NCBI GenBank assembly: GCA_024403005.1
Contig: JAKSSQ010000051.1
Location: 1 to 10,149, forward strand
Length of the DNA stretch: 10,149 nucleotides
DNA from: Clostridia bacterium
Lineage (GTDB): Bacteria > Bacillota > Clostridia > Peptostreptococcales > Anaerovoracaceae
Reading direction: 5' to 3'
Below, piece by piece: positions 1 through 5,960 of the stretch. The notes beneath the pieces were generated by a model. That model was not told the origin of the DNA and made no database searches. It saw nothing but the letters and a program-made list of their open reading frames with translations. A program made the translations under genes and the position numbers. Every line of letters begins with the position of its first letter. Position 1 is the first letter of the stretch.

Positions 1-25
1 GCCTAAGGGCCGGCTCAAACACTAG

Positions 26-99
26 GGTGGCATAGCCAAGCGGTAAGGCATAGCTCTGCAAAACCTGGATCCCCGGTTCAAATCCGGGTGCTACCTCCA
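26..99 (+). tRNA. tRNA-Cys (anticodon GCA)
   Basis: A full cloverleaf can be drawn. The acceptor stem pairs GGTGGCA with TGCTACC. The D stem is GCC/GGC, the anticodon loop is CTGCAAA (anticodon GCA at 58-60), the variable loop is GATC, and the T arm is CCCGG-TTCAAAT-CCGGG. The discriminator base is T, as is usual for tRNA-Cys, and the CCA end is encoded. The anticodon stem (51-55 with 63-67) has a C-C mismatch at its fourth pair (54/64) and a T-G pair at its outer end, so it is weaker than usual. All other stems are intact. A terminator follows four bases after CCA, so this is the last or only gene of its transcript. Confidence 0.95.
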
Positions 100-102
100 A
101 CT

Positions 103-130
103 AAAACAGCAGCTGCGGCTGCTGTTTTTT
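103..130 (+). terminator. Intrinsic terminator of the tRNA-Cys transcript
   Basis: AAAACAGCAGC (103-113) pairs perfectly with GCTGCTGTTTT (118-128) around a TGCG loop, and the T run extends to 130. Confidence 0.9.
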
Positions 131-157
131 CGTAATTGACACACTTACACTATCAGA

Positions 158-808
158 ATGACAAAAATGAATGAAAAAAACGATTTATTAAAGCGCTATG
201 CAATTCTTATATTCGGAATGTTTATAATGTCCTTCGGAATTGCAATGGCAATAAAGGGAGGCCTTGGCACTTCTCCTATCTCCAGCGTATCTTACGCGTT
301 AAGCGTGGTAGGGCACGTATCGGTAGGGAAGGGCTCAATCATGTTCAATACCTTCCTGGTAATCCTTCAGATTATCCTGCTCAGAAAAGATTTTAAGCCT
401 TACCAGCTGCTCCAGCTGCCGGTAACTTTTATCTTCGGATACATGAACGACTTTGCGATGTACTGCCTTGATTGGGTTCACTGCAGCAGTTACGCGCAGC
501 AGATGATCTGCTGCCTCATAGGCGTTGTCCTCGTAGGTGTGGGCGTAAGCATCGAAGTTACGCCGGACGTGCTCGTGCTGCCGGGAGAAGGCATTGTTTC
601 CGCGTTCAGCCAGGTTACAAAAATTAAGTTCGGCACCATGAAAATTATTGTGGACTGCAGCTGTGCAGCTACTGCAATAGTTCTGGGACTTGTAACGGGC
701 TACGGCGCTCTGGGCGTCCGCGAAGGCACCATTATTTCAGCCCTCTGCACAGGAAATGTCGTCAGGAAGGTTAAGCCTCTGGCAGCAAAAGCTGCAAAAC
801 TTTCCTAA
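158..808 (+). CDS. YczE/DUF6198-like integral membrane protein
   Basis: This 216-residue protein is very hydrophobic, with about five predicted membrane helices (roughly residues 13-33, 60-76, 87-107, 114-134 and 163-181). The GLGTSP motif near residues 35-40 and the REGT-ISAL segment near 188-196 are, from memory, typical of the YczE/YitT-like DUF6198 membrane family, whose members are predicted transporters or regulators of unknown substrate. The C-terminus is basic (VRKVKPLAAKAAK) and probably cytoplasmic. There is no clear Shine-Dalgarno sequence before ATG 158 or the in-frame ATG 167. The longer start is kept because the first helix begins near residue 13. A weak -10-like TACACT (146-151) would put the transcript start near the ATG. 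The gene lies 27 bases after the tRNA terminator and 27 bases before the next gene. The biochemical function is not known from sequence. Confidence 0.8.
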   Translation: MTKMNEKNDLLKRYAILIFGMFIMSFGIAMAIKGGLGTSPISSVSYALSVVGHVSVGKGSIMFNTFLVILQIILLRKDFKPYQLLQLPVTFIFGYMNDFAMYCLDWVHCSSYAQQMICCLIGVVLVGVGVSIEVTPDVLVLPGEGIVSAFSQVTKIKFGTMKIIVDCSCAATAIVLGLVTGYGALGVREGTIISALCTGNVVRKVKPLAAKAAKLS

Positions 809-820
809 ATACCCAAGCTA

Positions 821-829
821 TGGTATAAT
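821..829 (+). promoter_or_regulatory. Extended -10 promoter, probably giving a leaderless mRNA
   Basis: TGGTATAAT is a perfect TGnTATAAT extended -10 box. Its last base is seven positions before the A of ATG 836, the usual distance to a transcription start, so the RNA would begin at or next to the start codon. The matching -35 position (801-806, TTTCCT) is poor, which an extended -10 can tolerate. No Shine-Dalgarno sequence lies between the box and the ATG. Confidence 0.7.
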
Positions 830-835
830 TTTCGT

Positions 836-2266
836 ATGAACAATATCACAACATACTATGCCGCCAGGAAGAATCCCTTCCTTTGGCTGGCCGCCCTGCT
901 CAGTTTAGTCTCAGCAGCGGCACGAATCGTCTTTGCCTGCCAGGTGGGCGGCATTGGCGTCATGGCTGTGGTCGTCCGTGTTATTCTTCCCGTTGCAGCA
1001 AATCTATTTATCGCATTCAGGCTGCCGCTCCGAGGCGAGAAGCAATTTTACGTGACAATTGGTCCTGTGACTGTACTTACTGCATACATGTTCTATGCAG
1101 GCCACGAAGTCAGTCCGAAGCTCACAATGACCCTGCTGTGCTTTATGGTTTGTGCAGTGTTCATCGCACTCTATGCACTTACCTTTACAGGGAAAATCGG
1201 ATCAAAACTGGTCGTATTCGTATACTATCTGGCTGTAATCGGCCTGGTAGGCTACGACAAGGTTCTGAGAGGTTTTCTCATCCGCTTATGGCCCTACAAT
1301 AAGCCGCTGTTTATTTCAGACGCAGCGATTCTGGCCTGCGGCCTCTGCCTGCTCCTTTGCGTAAGCAGAATGCCCGCGCCGAAAGAGGGCGACCCCTACA
1401 GACTCCGCTGGGGAGACCGCATGGACGGACGCAGAGTTCGCAACATGCCGGTAATGTCTAAACTTACTCCGTACTTCATGTCTACCCGCTGCACAAGGAG
1501 CAACTACATTGCAGACACCATAGACATTACAAATATGGAAAAGTACATAAGACAGAAGAGAAAAAGCGGTCTTAAGCACTTCGGAATTACCCATGTTATT
1601 CTGGCCTCCTATGCCCGCATGATCTGCGAATACCCTGCGATTAACAGGTTTGTCGCAGGACAGAGAGTGTACCATCACTACGATCTTGCGGTTAACATGG
1701 TAGTAAAGAAGGAAATGAACAAGGAATCTCCCGACTCTTCTATCAAGGTTAAATTTAATCCGGAAGATACTGCAGATCAGGTTTACGAAAAGTTCAATAC
1801 AGCTCTGGAAAAGGCAAAGGAACCGGGCATCAGCAATGGTTTCGATTCAATCACCACAGCTTTCGACCTTATTCCCGGCCTGTTGCTTGCTTTTATCGGC
1901 TGGCTCCTGCGTTTCCTGGACTACTTCGGAATTATGCCCATGGCATTAAATGAAGTAAGCCCGTTCCACGGATCCTTGTTTATTACATCCATGGGAAGCC
2001 TTGGAATTCCGCCTATTTACCACCATCTGTACGATTTCGGAACAGTGCCTCTGTTCATCGCATTTGGTCACAAGTACACCAAATACGAACTGAATAAGGA
2101 CGGCGAAACCGTTCCTCATAAGTATATGGATTATAAGATTGTTACGGACGAAGGCATCTGCGATGGTTTCTACTACGCATCTGCGCTGAAGAAATTCCGC
2201 TCTATCATGAACCATCCGGAGCAGCTGGATAATCCGCCGGAAATTGTAATTCCCGATATCGATTAA
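836..2266 (+). CDS. Membrane protein with C-terminal E2/CAT-like acyltransferase domain
   Basis: The 476-residue protein has two parts. Residues 1-178 contain about six membrane helices (near 14-34, 41-61, 71-89, 97-117, 123-140 and 158-177). Residues 193-460 resemble the catalytic domain of 2-oxoacid dehydrogenase E2 subunits: a segment with LFITSMGSLGI (381-391) then FGTVPLFIAFG (401-411) matches the family's TISNLG and AILxVG strands. A hydrophobic insert (343-366) may touch the membrane. No lipoyl or E1/E3-binding domain is present. Where E2 enzymes carry the catalytic DHRxxDG motif, this protein reads DEGICDG (438-444), so the histidine is a glutamate. Lipoyl-based acetyl transfer is therefore doubtful; it may act on another acyl group or bind without catalysis. 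No E1 or E3 gene is nearby. The start follows the extended -10 box directly. The fold assignment is fairly secure; the function is not. Confidence 0.8.
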   Translation: MNNITTYYAARKNPFLWLAALLSLVSAAARIVFACQVGGIGVMAVVVRVILPVAANLFIAFRLPLRGEKQFYVTIGPVTVLTAYMFYAGHEVSPKLTMTLLCFMVCAVFIALYALTFTGKIGSKLVVFVYYLAVIGLVGYDKVLRGFLIRLWPYNKPLFISDAAILACGLCLLLCVSRMPAPKEGDPYRLRWGDRMDGRRVRNMPVMSKLTPYFMSTRCTRSNYIADTIDITNMEKYIRQKRKSGLKHFGITHVILASYARMICEYPAINRFVAGQRVYHHYDLAVNMVVKKEMNKESPDSSIKVKFNPEDTADQVYEKFNTALEKAKEPGISNGFDSITTAFDLIPGLLLAFIGWLLRFLDYFGIMPMALNEVSPFHGSLFITSMGSLGIPPIYHHLYDFGTVPLFIAFGHKYTKYELNKDGETVPHKYMDYKIVTDEGICDGFYYASALKKFRSIMNHPEQLDNPPEIVIPDID

Positions 2267-2292
2267 ACAAAAAACTCGTTTTTGTGTATAAT
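2264..2292 (+). promoter_or_regulatory. Promoter for the Fe-S/HD unit, -10 box in a terminator loop
   Basis: TATAAT (2287-2292) is a perfect -10 box. A 17-base spacer separates it from TAAACA (2264-2269), a 4/6 match to TTGACA that begins on the stop codon of the upstream gene. The predicted start near 2299 gives a leader of about 67 bases before ATG 2366. Confidence 0.6.
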
Positions 2293-2313
2293 ATATGCAA
2301 AAGCGAGTTTTTT
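2269..2313 (+). terminator. Terminator of the membrane acyltransferase-like gene
   Basis: The arms 2269-2284 and 2298-2313 form a 16-pair stem with one G-T pair, ending in six T. The 13-base loop (2285-2297) contains the TATAAT of the next promoter. The A run on the 5' side means the hairpin could also terminate on the - strand. Confidence 0.8.
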
Positions 2314-2350
2314 ATGTGTGACCCAACCAGGCTCAGACCCGGCGTCCGGA

Positions 2351-2355
2351 AAGGA
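2351..2355 (+). promoter_or_regulatory. Ribosome binding site fixing the Fe-S protein start
   Basis: AAGGA lies ten bases before ATG 2366. It favours this start over the in-frame TTG at 2282 and GTG at 2318. The TTG codon lies upstream of the predicted transcription start, inside the terminator stem. Confidence 0.65.
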
Positions 2356-2365
2356 TAACAAAAAT

Positions 2366-3283
2366 ATGAACAGAATTAAGGAATTCATCCCCGAAGAGCT
2401 CAGCAGATTTAAAGACATTTTTTATACAGAAGACGAACTTAAGCTCTGCGAATACCTGCTGGACGGACCTCTTGCAGAAGACGAAATTTCCGCAGTTATG
2501 GGTAAAGACTGCAGTGAAATCGTAAAAGAGGCATATAAAAAGCAGATTTTAAGCAAGGTTATGGACGGGGAAATTCTTAAGTATAAGATGAATAAAATCA
2601 ACTCCGTCATGAATACTGCAGCTGTTTTCGACAGACCCAAGTGGGAAAGCATGCCTCTGGAAGACCAGCAGTTCCTGGCAAAGTGGATGTACGACAGCTT
2701 CTTCGAAACAAAGAAGGCAATGTCTCTGGAAGAAAAGAAGGCTAACAAGAACTGCGTTCTGCCCCTCAGACACGCAGAGGAATACCTCCACGAAATGTAC
2801 AGGGAAACAGGCATGATCACAATCATTCCCTGCGACTGCCACTGCAAGTATGGACACCAGGGCTACGACTGGAATACATGCATCAACTTCGGAAAGGGCC
2901 TGAATTCCAACCCGGACAGAGGTCTCGGACGCATCGTTACAGAAGAGGAAGCTCTGGAAATTCTGCGCAAGGCAGACGATGTCGGATTGGTTCACTCCGG
3001 CGAAGCTGAAGTTATCTGCAACTGCAACGTTAAGTACTGCTATCCCATGCTGGCATCTCTGCAGCTGGATCTGGTGCACCAGTGGCCGGTAACGGATTAC
3101 GTTATTGATTTCGACGAATCCAAGTGCCTTAAGTGCGGCCTTTGCACAAAACGCTGCCAGTTCGGTGTATTCAAACTGGAAAACAAGGTTCTTACGCTGG
3201 ATAAGTCCAAGTGCTGGGGCTGCGGCATCTGCGAAACCAAGTGCCCGGGCAAGGCTCTTAAGACTGTAAAAATCGGAGAATAG
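2366..3283 (+). CDS. 4Fe-4S dicluster ferredoxin-like protein with extra cysteine motifs
   Basis: From ATG 2366 the protein has 305 residues and no signal peptide, so it is probably cytoplasmic. The C-terminus carries two classic CxxCxxCxxxC motifs, C254-C257-C260-C264 and C283-C286-C289-C293 followed by proline, which should bind two [4Fe-4S] clusters. Upstream is a second cysteine-rich region, CDCHC (156-160) with C172, then CNCNVKYC (218-225), which may hold another metal site. The segment GLGRIVTEEEALEILRKAD (186-204) is, from memory, shared by uncharacterised anaerobe Fe-S proteins with this layout. The N-terminal 100 residues are charged and helical, possibly winged-helix-like (EDEISAVMG near 38-46). 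It could be an electron carrier or a redox sensor; no partner oxidoreductase is in the window. It has its own promoter and is probably co-transcribed with the HD gene 55 bases downstream. Confidence 0.85.
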   Translation: MNRIKEFIPEELSRFKDIFYTEDELKLCEYLLDGPLAEDEISAVMGKDCSEIVKEAYKKQILSKVMDGEILKYKMNKINSVMNTAAVFDRPKWESMPLEDQQFLAKWMYDSFFETKKAMSLEEKKANKNCVLPLRHAEEYLHEMYRETGMITIIPCDCHCKYGHQGYDWNTCINFGKGLNSNPDRGLGRIVTEEEALEILRKADDVGLVHSGEAEVICNCNVKYCYPMLASLQLDLVHQWPVTDYVIDFDESKCLKCGLCTKRCQFGVFKLENKVLTLDKSKCWGCGICETKCPGKALKTVKIGE

Positions 3284-3327
3284 GGGAATGGTTCTGAAAT
3301 CCGGTTCCGGATGTGAATTTATCTTAA

Positions 3328-3334
3328 AAGGAGG
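3328..3334 (+). promoter_or_regulatory. Strong ribosome binding site fixing the HD protein start
   Basis: AAGGAGG lies four bases before ATG 3339 and is the best Shine-Dalgarno sequence in the window. The upstream in-frame ATG 3288 has only GGGGA directly against it, so 3339 is preferred. Confidence 0.75.
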
Positions 3335-3338
3335 CTAT

Positions 3339-3995
3339 ATGACTTACGAAGAAATCCGTAATGACGAGGCTATAAAAGTATATATCAGGCAGGCCGACGC
3401 GTCCCTTGCGGCGCTGGGGTTCACCGAGCACAGCTTTGCGCACGTGGGCTACGTTGCGGAGACGGCAGGGTACATTCTTACGACTCTGGGCTATCCGGAA
3501 AGAACGGTGGAACTGGTTAAAATCGCTGCATATCTGCACGATATCGGCAACCTGGTCAACCGCGTGGACCACAGCCAGAGCGGCGCTGTAATGGCCTTCC
3601 GAATTCTGGACAACATGGATTTCCCGCCCGAAGAAATCGCACTTATAACTACTGCAATCGGAAACCACGATGAAGGCAACGGTCAGCCGGTGAACGCAAT
3701 GGCTGCCGCACTCATCCTCGCAGATAAGTCCGACGTGCGCAGAAACCGCGTAAGAGAGCGCGATCTGAACAATTTCGACATCCACGACCGCGTAAACTAC
3801 TCGGTTACCAAGGCTGAACTTAAGATTAACGAGGCCCACACCCTTATAAAGCTTAAGCTTACGGTAGACATCCACTTCAGCCCGGTTATCGACTTCTTCG
3901 AAATCTTTATGGAGCGCATGCTCCTCTGCAGAAAGGCCGCCGAATCGCTGGGCCTGCAGTTTAAGCTGATAATCAACGAGCAGCAGCTGATGTAA
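3339..3995 (+). CDS. HD-domain phosphohydrolase
   Basis: The 218-residue protein has the metal-binding pattern of the HD superfamily: H35 (HSFAHVGYV), the H67-D68 pair in YLHDIGN, H78 (DHSQSG), H110-D111 (GNHDE) and D129 in LADKSD. These fit a metal-dependent phosphohydrolase acting on a nucleotide or other phosphate ester. The substrate cannot be read from the sequence. The C-terminal 80 residues (from about 140) continue past the HD core, with a mixed strand/helix segment (LIKLKLTVDIHF, then FFEIFMERM) that could be a sensor or dimerisation part. There is no membrane helix and no GGDEF, EAL or RelA motif. The gene is probably co-transcribed with the Fe-S protein gene upstream and ends 15 bases before a strong terminator. 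Confidence 0.85.
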   Translation: MTYEEIRNDEAIKVYIRQADASLAALGFTEHSFAHVGYVAETAGYILTTLGYPERTVELVKIAAYLHDIGNLVNRVDHSQSGAVMAFRILDNMDFPPEEIALITTAIGNHDEGNGQPVNAMAAALILADKSDVRRNRVRERDLNNFDIHDRVNYSVTKAELKINEAHTLIKLKLTVDIHFSPVIDFFEIFMERMLLCRKAAESLGLQFKLIINEQQLM

Positions 3996-4010
3996 AATAG
4001 AATATAGGAG

Positions 4011-4034
4011 GCTCCGCCGCGGCGGAGCTTTTTT
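4011..4034 (+). terminator. Terminator after the HD gene
   Basis: GCTCCGCC (4011-4018) pairs with GGCGGAGC (4021-4028), followed by six T (4029-4034). The stem is very GC-rich, and the effective loop is probably CGCG. Confidence 0.92.
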
Positions 4035-4056
4035 GCTTTTGTGTACTTAGCTCGTG

Positions 4057-4241
4057 TTGACCCGATTTAAACTAATAAGAGGTGGAATGGGTCAGTTACT
4101 GACCCACTAGATACTTAAAACAATGCTGTTGGGTCAACTAAATTCTGCTGTAGAGAAAATATTGACCCAATCTTTTCCTTATTAAACTTGATTGGGTCAA
4201 CCATTGACCAAATCGCAGTGCTTTCAGCGAAATTGGGTCAA
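4057..4241. repeat. Eight alternating, helically phased TTGACCC/GGGTCAA elements
   Basis: Seven-base elements alternate strictly in orientation. Forward TTGACCC-like copies are at 4057, 4099 (CTGACCC), 4162 and 4204 (TTGACCA). Reverse GGGTCAA-like copies are at 4089 (GGGTCAG), 4131, 4194 and 4235. Centre-to-centre distances are 32, 10, 32, 31, 32, 10 and 31 bases, all close to one or three DNA turns. Elements 1-4 and 5-8 form two quartets offset by 105 bases (104 for the last pair), with unrelated spacer sequences. Elements 2 and 3 form the perfect 19-base palindrome TGGGTCAGTTACTGACCCA (4088-4106). The array lies between terminators of convergent genes and holds no open reading frame of note. 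It could be a multi-site protein-binding region or a cluster of small palindromic repeats. Confidence 0.8.
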
Positions 4242-4273
4242 CTGGCAACTTTCAAATCTTCAATCTGCTTTAC

Positions 4274-4341
4274 CGCTTTAGCAGACTAAAGCGTACCCGT
4301 CCCCCTTTAGCGCTTTAAAGTGCTAAAGGGTACCCGTCCCC
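4274..4341. repeat. Two REP-like hairpin modules with a shared TACCCGTCCCC tail
   Basis: Module 1 is the hairpin CGCTTTAG-CAGA-CTAAAGCG (4274-4293) followed by TACCCGTCCCC (4294-4304). Module 2 is a near-perfect 28-base palindrome (4303-4330; CCCTTTAGC pairing with GCTAAAGGG around a CTTTAAAG core, one mismatch) followed by the identical tail (4331-4341). Read on the - strand, each is GGGGACGGGTA followed by a hairpin, the layout of REP sequences mobilised by REP-associated Y1 transposases. No such transposase is in the window. Confidence 0.7.
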
Positions 4342-4353
4342 GAAATAAGTAAC

Positions 4354-4396
4354 AAAAAAACGATCCTCCGATAATGGAGGATCGTAATTTTTTTTT
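4354..4396. terminator. Bidirectional terminator between the repeat region and the - strand gene
   Basis: ACGATCCTCC (4360-4369) pairs perfectly with GGAGGATCGT (4376-4385) around GATAAT. Nine T follow on the + strand (4388-4396). Seven A precede it (4354-4360), giving a U run for the - strand gene that ends at 4408. Confidence 0.92.
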
Positions 4397-4407
4397 GCGC
4401 TTAAGTA

Positions 4408-5811
4408 TTAAACTTCACCCTCGAATTCTGCGAAAACGCTGGACATGGCTTCGGAAAGCTCTGCGGCCCACTCCTTAGGATCGGACTTGCCGGACTCGTA
4501 GACTGTTTTGCCTGCCAGAACCGTTAATTCGGCTTCCAGAGCGCTGAAAGCTTCTGCGGTGGATAAAGATGCGGGGTCCTGCTTAAATACTGCGAAATCG
4601 GCCGATTTTCCTTCCTGCAGGCTGCCCAGATCCATGGCTCCGATGCGGGCTGCTGCGGATTCTGTTCTTGCGATAAGCATGTCCATGCCGCTGCCGGAGA
4701 GGGGCATGCCGCCGAGAGGTTCTTCCAGAACGTCGCCGGTAAACATGTCTGCCTTTTCTTCTTCTGTAAGGCTTTCGTTGTGGGCAGCTACGAAGCTTGC
4801 CTTTCTGTGGCTTGCGGAGATGTCGCCGAGCACGTTGAGTGCAGCTGCAGCACTTTCGTGGTCCAGAGCGTTAATTCTTACGCTGAAGTTCTTGTCTGCT
4901 GCCTGGCGGCACATGTCGCGCAGGTATTCTTCGGTCATGCCGCCCTGATTTGCTTCACCGGACTTGGCGGTAATGTTGAGCATATTGAAGCGAATTAAGC
5001 CTTCCAGTTCTGTGCAGGCTGTGTGCTTTCTGTCCAGGTTGTAAACTACGGACATGGGGGTGAGCATCTTTGTTAAGGGCAGGCTTCCGAAGTATCTCTG
5101 CTTGAGAAGGCCTGCGTGGAAAGCTTCCAGCAGCATGTCTCTGTACATGTTGTCAAAATATGTGTAAACTCCCAGGTTTACGACGCTGGTGTAGCCGCGC
5201 TTTGCGTAGTCGTAAGCGATTCTGGAAGATTTTTCTCCCATGTTTGTGTAGTCCATTGCGACGATGGTGTCGAAGACGAAGAGGGGAGTTACGGACTGTG
5301 CGAAGGGTTCAGCTTCCAGGCGAGCCTTTACTGCAGCCTGTGCAGCTCTGTTGAGGCGCATTCCGAGGCCGTCTGCTCCGACGATTACTACGGGGAGTTC
5401 GGGCAGAACTTCGTCGATTTCGGGCAGCTTTTCTTCTGCAGAGTACCAGCCGCAGGCCAGCACGTAGCCGTCTTCCCTGTGTGCGGAGCCCCATTTTTCA
5501 ATGGCTGCAGCAGCTTCGGCGGGGGACATATCGGGGTCAAGCTTAAGATAGGAACCCTCTGCGGAATCGTCTGCCGGCTTTCCGCAGGTGTCGATGAAGC
5601 CGGGGGTTAAGTACATGCCCTTAATGTCCGTAACTTCCGTATCGGGGCCTGTAATGTCTTCCATGTCCGCGTCTGACCCAATGCGCAGAATCTTGCCGTT
5701 CTTGCAGGCGATAGCTGTTGAACCCTCTGTTTCCGGGTCCAGAGTGTAGAGCACGCCGTTCTTGTAGATTGTATCTGCGTAGCTCTTCTTTTTAAATAAA
5801 CCGAATGCCAT
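4408..5811 (-). CDS. Amidohydrolase-fold protein with degenerate active site (YtcJ-like)
   Basis: The 467-residue protein keeps the frame of amidohydrolase_3/YtcJ enzymes: an N-terminal β-sandwich start (ADTIYKNGVLYTLDP, 12-26), the PGFID strand (70-74), and the C-terminal GSLQEGKSADFAVFKQDP signature (396-413). The catalytic parts are changed. The HxH metal pair expected after PGFID reads TCGK (75-78). The DGH motif reads ADGLG (146-150), the HAxGDxA motif reads NALDHESA (314-321), and the late GSD motif reads GSGMD (373-377). H344 (AAHNES) may be a surviving ligand. It is also shorter than usual YtcJ proteins (about 520-550 residues), mostly just before the GSG segment. It is probably a non-hydrolytic relative with a binding or regulatory role. 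It is not a decayed pseudogene: the frame is open, AAGGAG lies five bases before the ATG, and a promoter and terminator are in place. It is divergent from the salvage operon. Confidence 0.8.
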   Translation of the reverse strand: MAFGLFKKKSYADTIYKNGVLYTLDPETEGSTAIACKNGKILRIGSDADMEDITGPDTEVTDIKGMYLTPGFIDTCGKPADDSAEGSYLKLDPDMSPAEAAAAIEKWGSAHREDGYVLACGWYSAEEKLPEIDEVLPELPVVIVGADGLGMRLNRAAQAAVKARLEAEPFAQSVTPLFVFDTIVAMDYTNMGEKSSRIAYDYAKRGYTSVVNLGVYTYFDNMYRDMLLEAFHAGLLKQRYFGSLPLTKMLTPMSVVYNLDRKHTACTELEGLIRFNMLNITAKSGEANQGGMTEEYLRDMCRQAADKNFSVRINALDHESAAAALNVLGDISASHRKASFVAAHNESLTEEEKADMFTGDVLEEPLGGMPLSGSGMDMLIARTESAAARIGAMDLGSLQEGKSADFAVFKQDPASLSTAEAFSALEAELTVLAGKTVYESGKSDPKEWAAELSEAMSSVFAEFEGEV

Positions 5812-5838
5812 GTTTGCTCCTTGTTATCTATGAATTCC

Positions 5839-5875
5839 GAGGCCCCGTAGCCGCAGTTTTTAAGCGGCGGGGCTC
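5839..5875 (-). other. Leader hairpin upstream of the amidohydrolase-like gene
   Basis: The arms GAG-CCCC-GCCGC (5839-5854, with bulges) and GCGGC-GGGG-CTC (5864-5875) form a GC-rich stem in the roughly 85-base leader between the - strand promoter and the ATG at 5811. No T run follows on either strand, so it is not a standard terminator. It may stabilise the mRNA or affect translation. Confidence 0.5.
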
Positions 5876-5902
5876 TTCTTGAAACGTCTGATTTTACCCC
5901 TT

Positions 5903-5931
5903 ATTTTATCGTGAATTACGCGGTATTTCAA
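5903..5931 (-). promoter_or_regulatory. Promoter of the amidohydrolase-like gene
   Basis: On the - strand, TTGAAA (5931-5926) is followed after exactly 17 bases by TAAAAT (5908-5903). Both are 5/6 matches to consensus. Transcription would start near 5896. Confidence 0.65.
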
Positions 5932-5960
5932 TGGTTTAGATTACATACGAAGGGCAGTTG

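Noticed and set aside
136..141. TTGACA as a -35 box for the gene at 158
   Set aside because: With a normal spacer the -10 would fall at about 159-164 (TGACAA) and transcription would start after the start codon.
2282..2365. N-terminal extension of the Fe-S protein from the TTG at 2282
   Set aside because: It lies in the terminator stem and upstream of the predicted transcript start, and ATG 2366 has its own ribosome binding site.
3288..3338. N-terminal extension of the HD protein from ATG 3288
   Set aside because: The strong AAGGAGG at 3328-3334 serves ATG 3339, and the extension has no domain features.
4057..4341. Possible CRISPR array
   Set aside because: The repeat unit is only seven to ten bases, alternates in orientation, and spacing is 10 or about 32 bases; no cas gene is present.
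5116..5610. 164-codon open frame on the + strand
   Set aside because: It is antisense to the amidohydrolase-like gene, has no ribosome binding site, and shows no recognisable protein features.
5839..5875. Hairpin as an intrinsic terminator or known riboswitch
   Set aside because: There is no T run on either strand and no conserved riboswitch core can be recognised.
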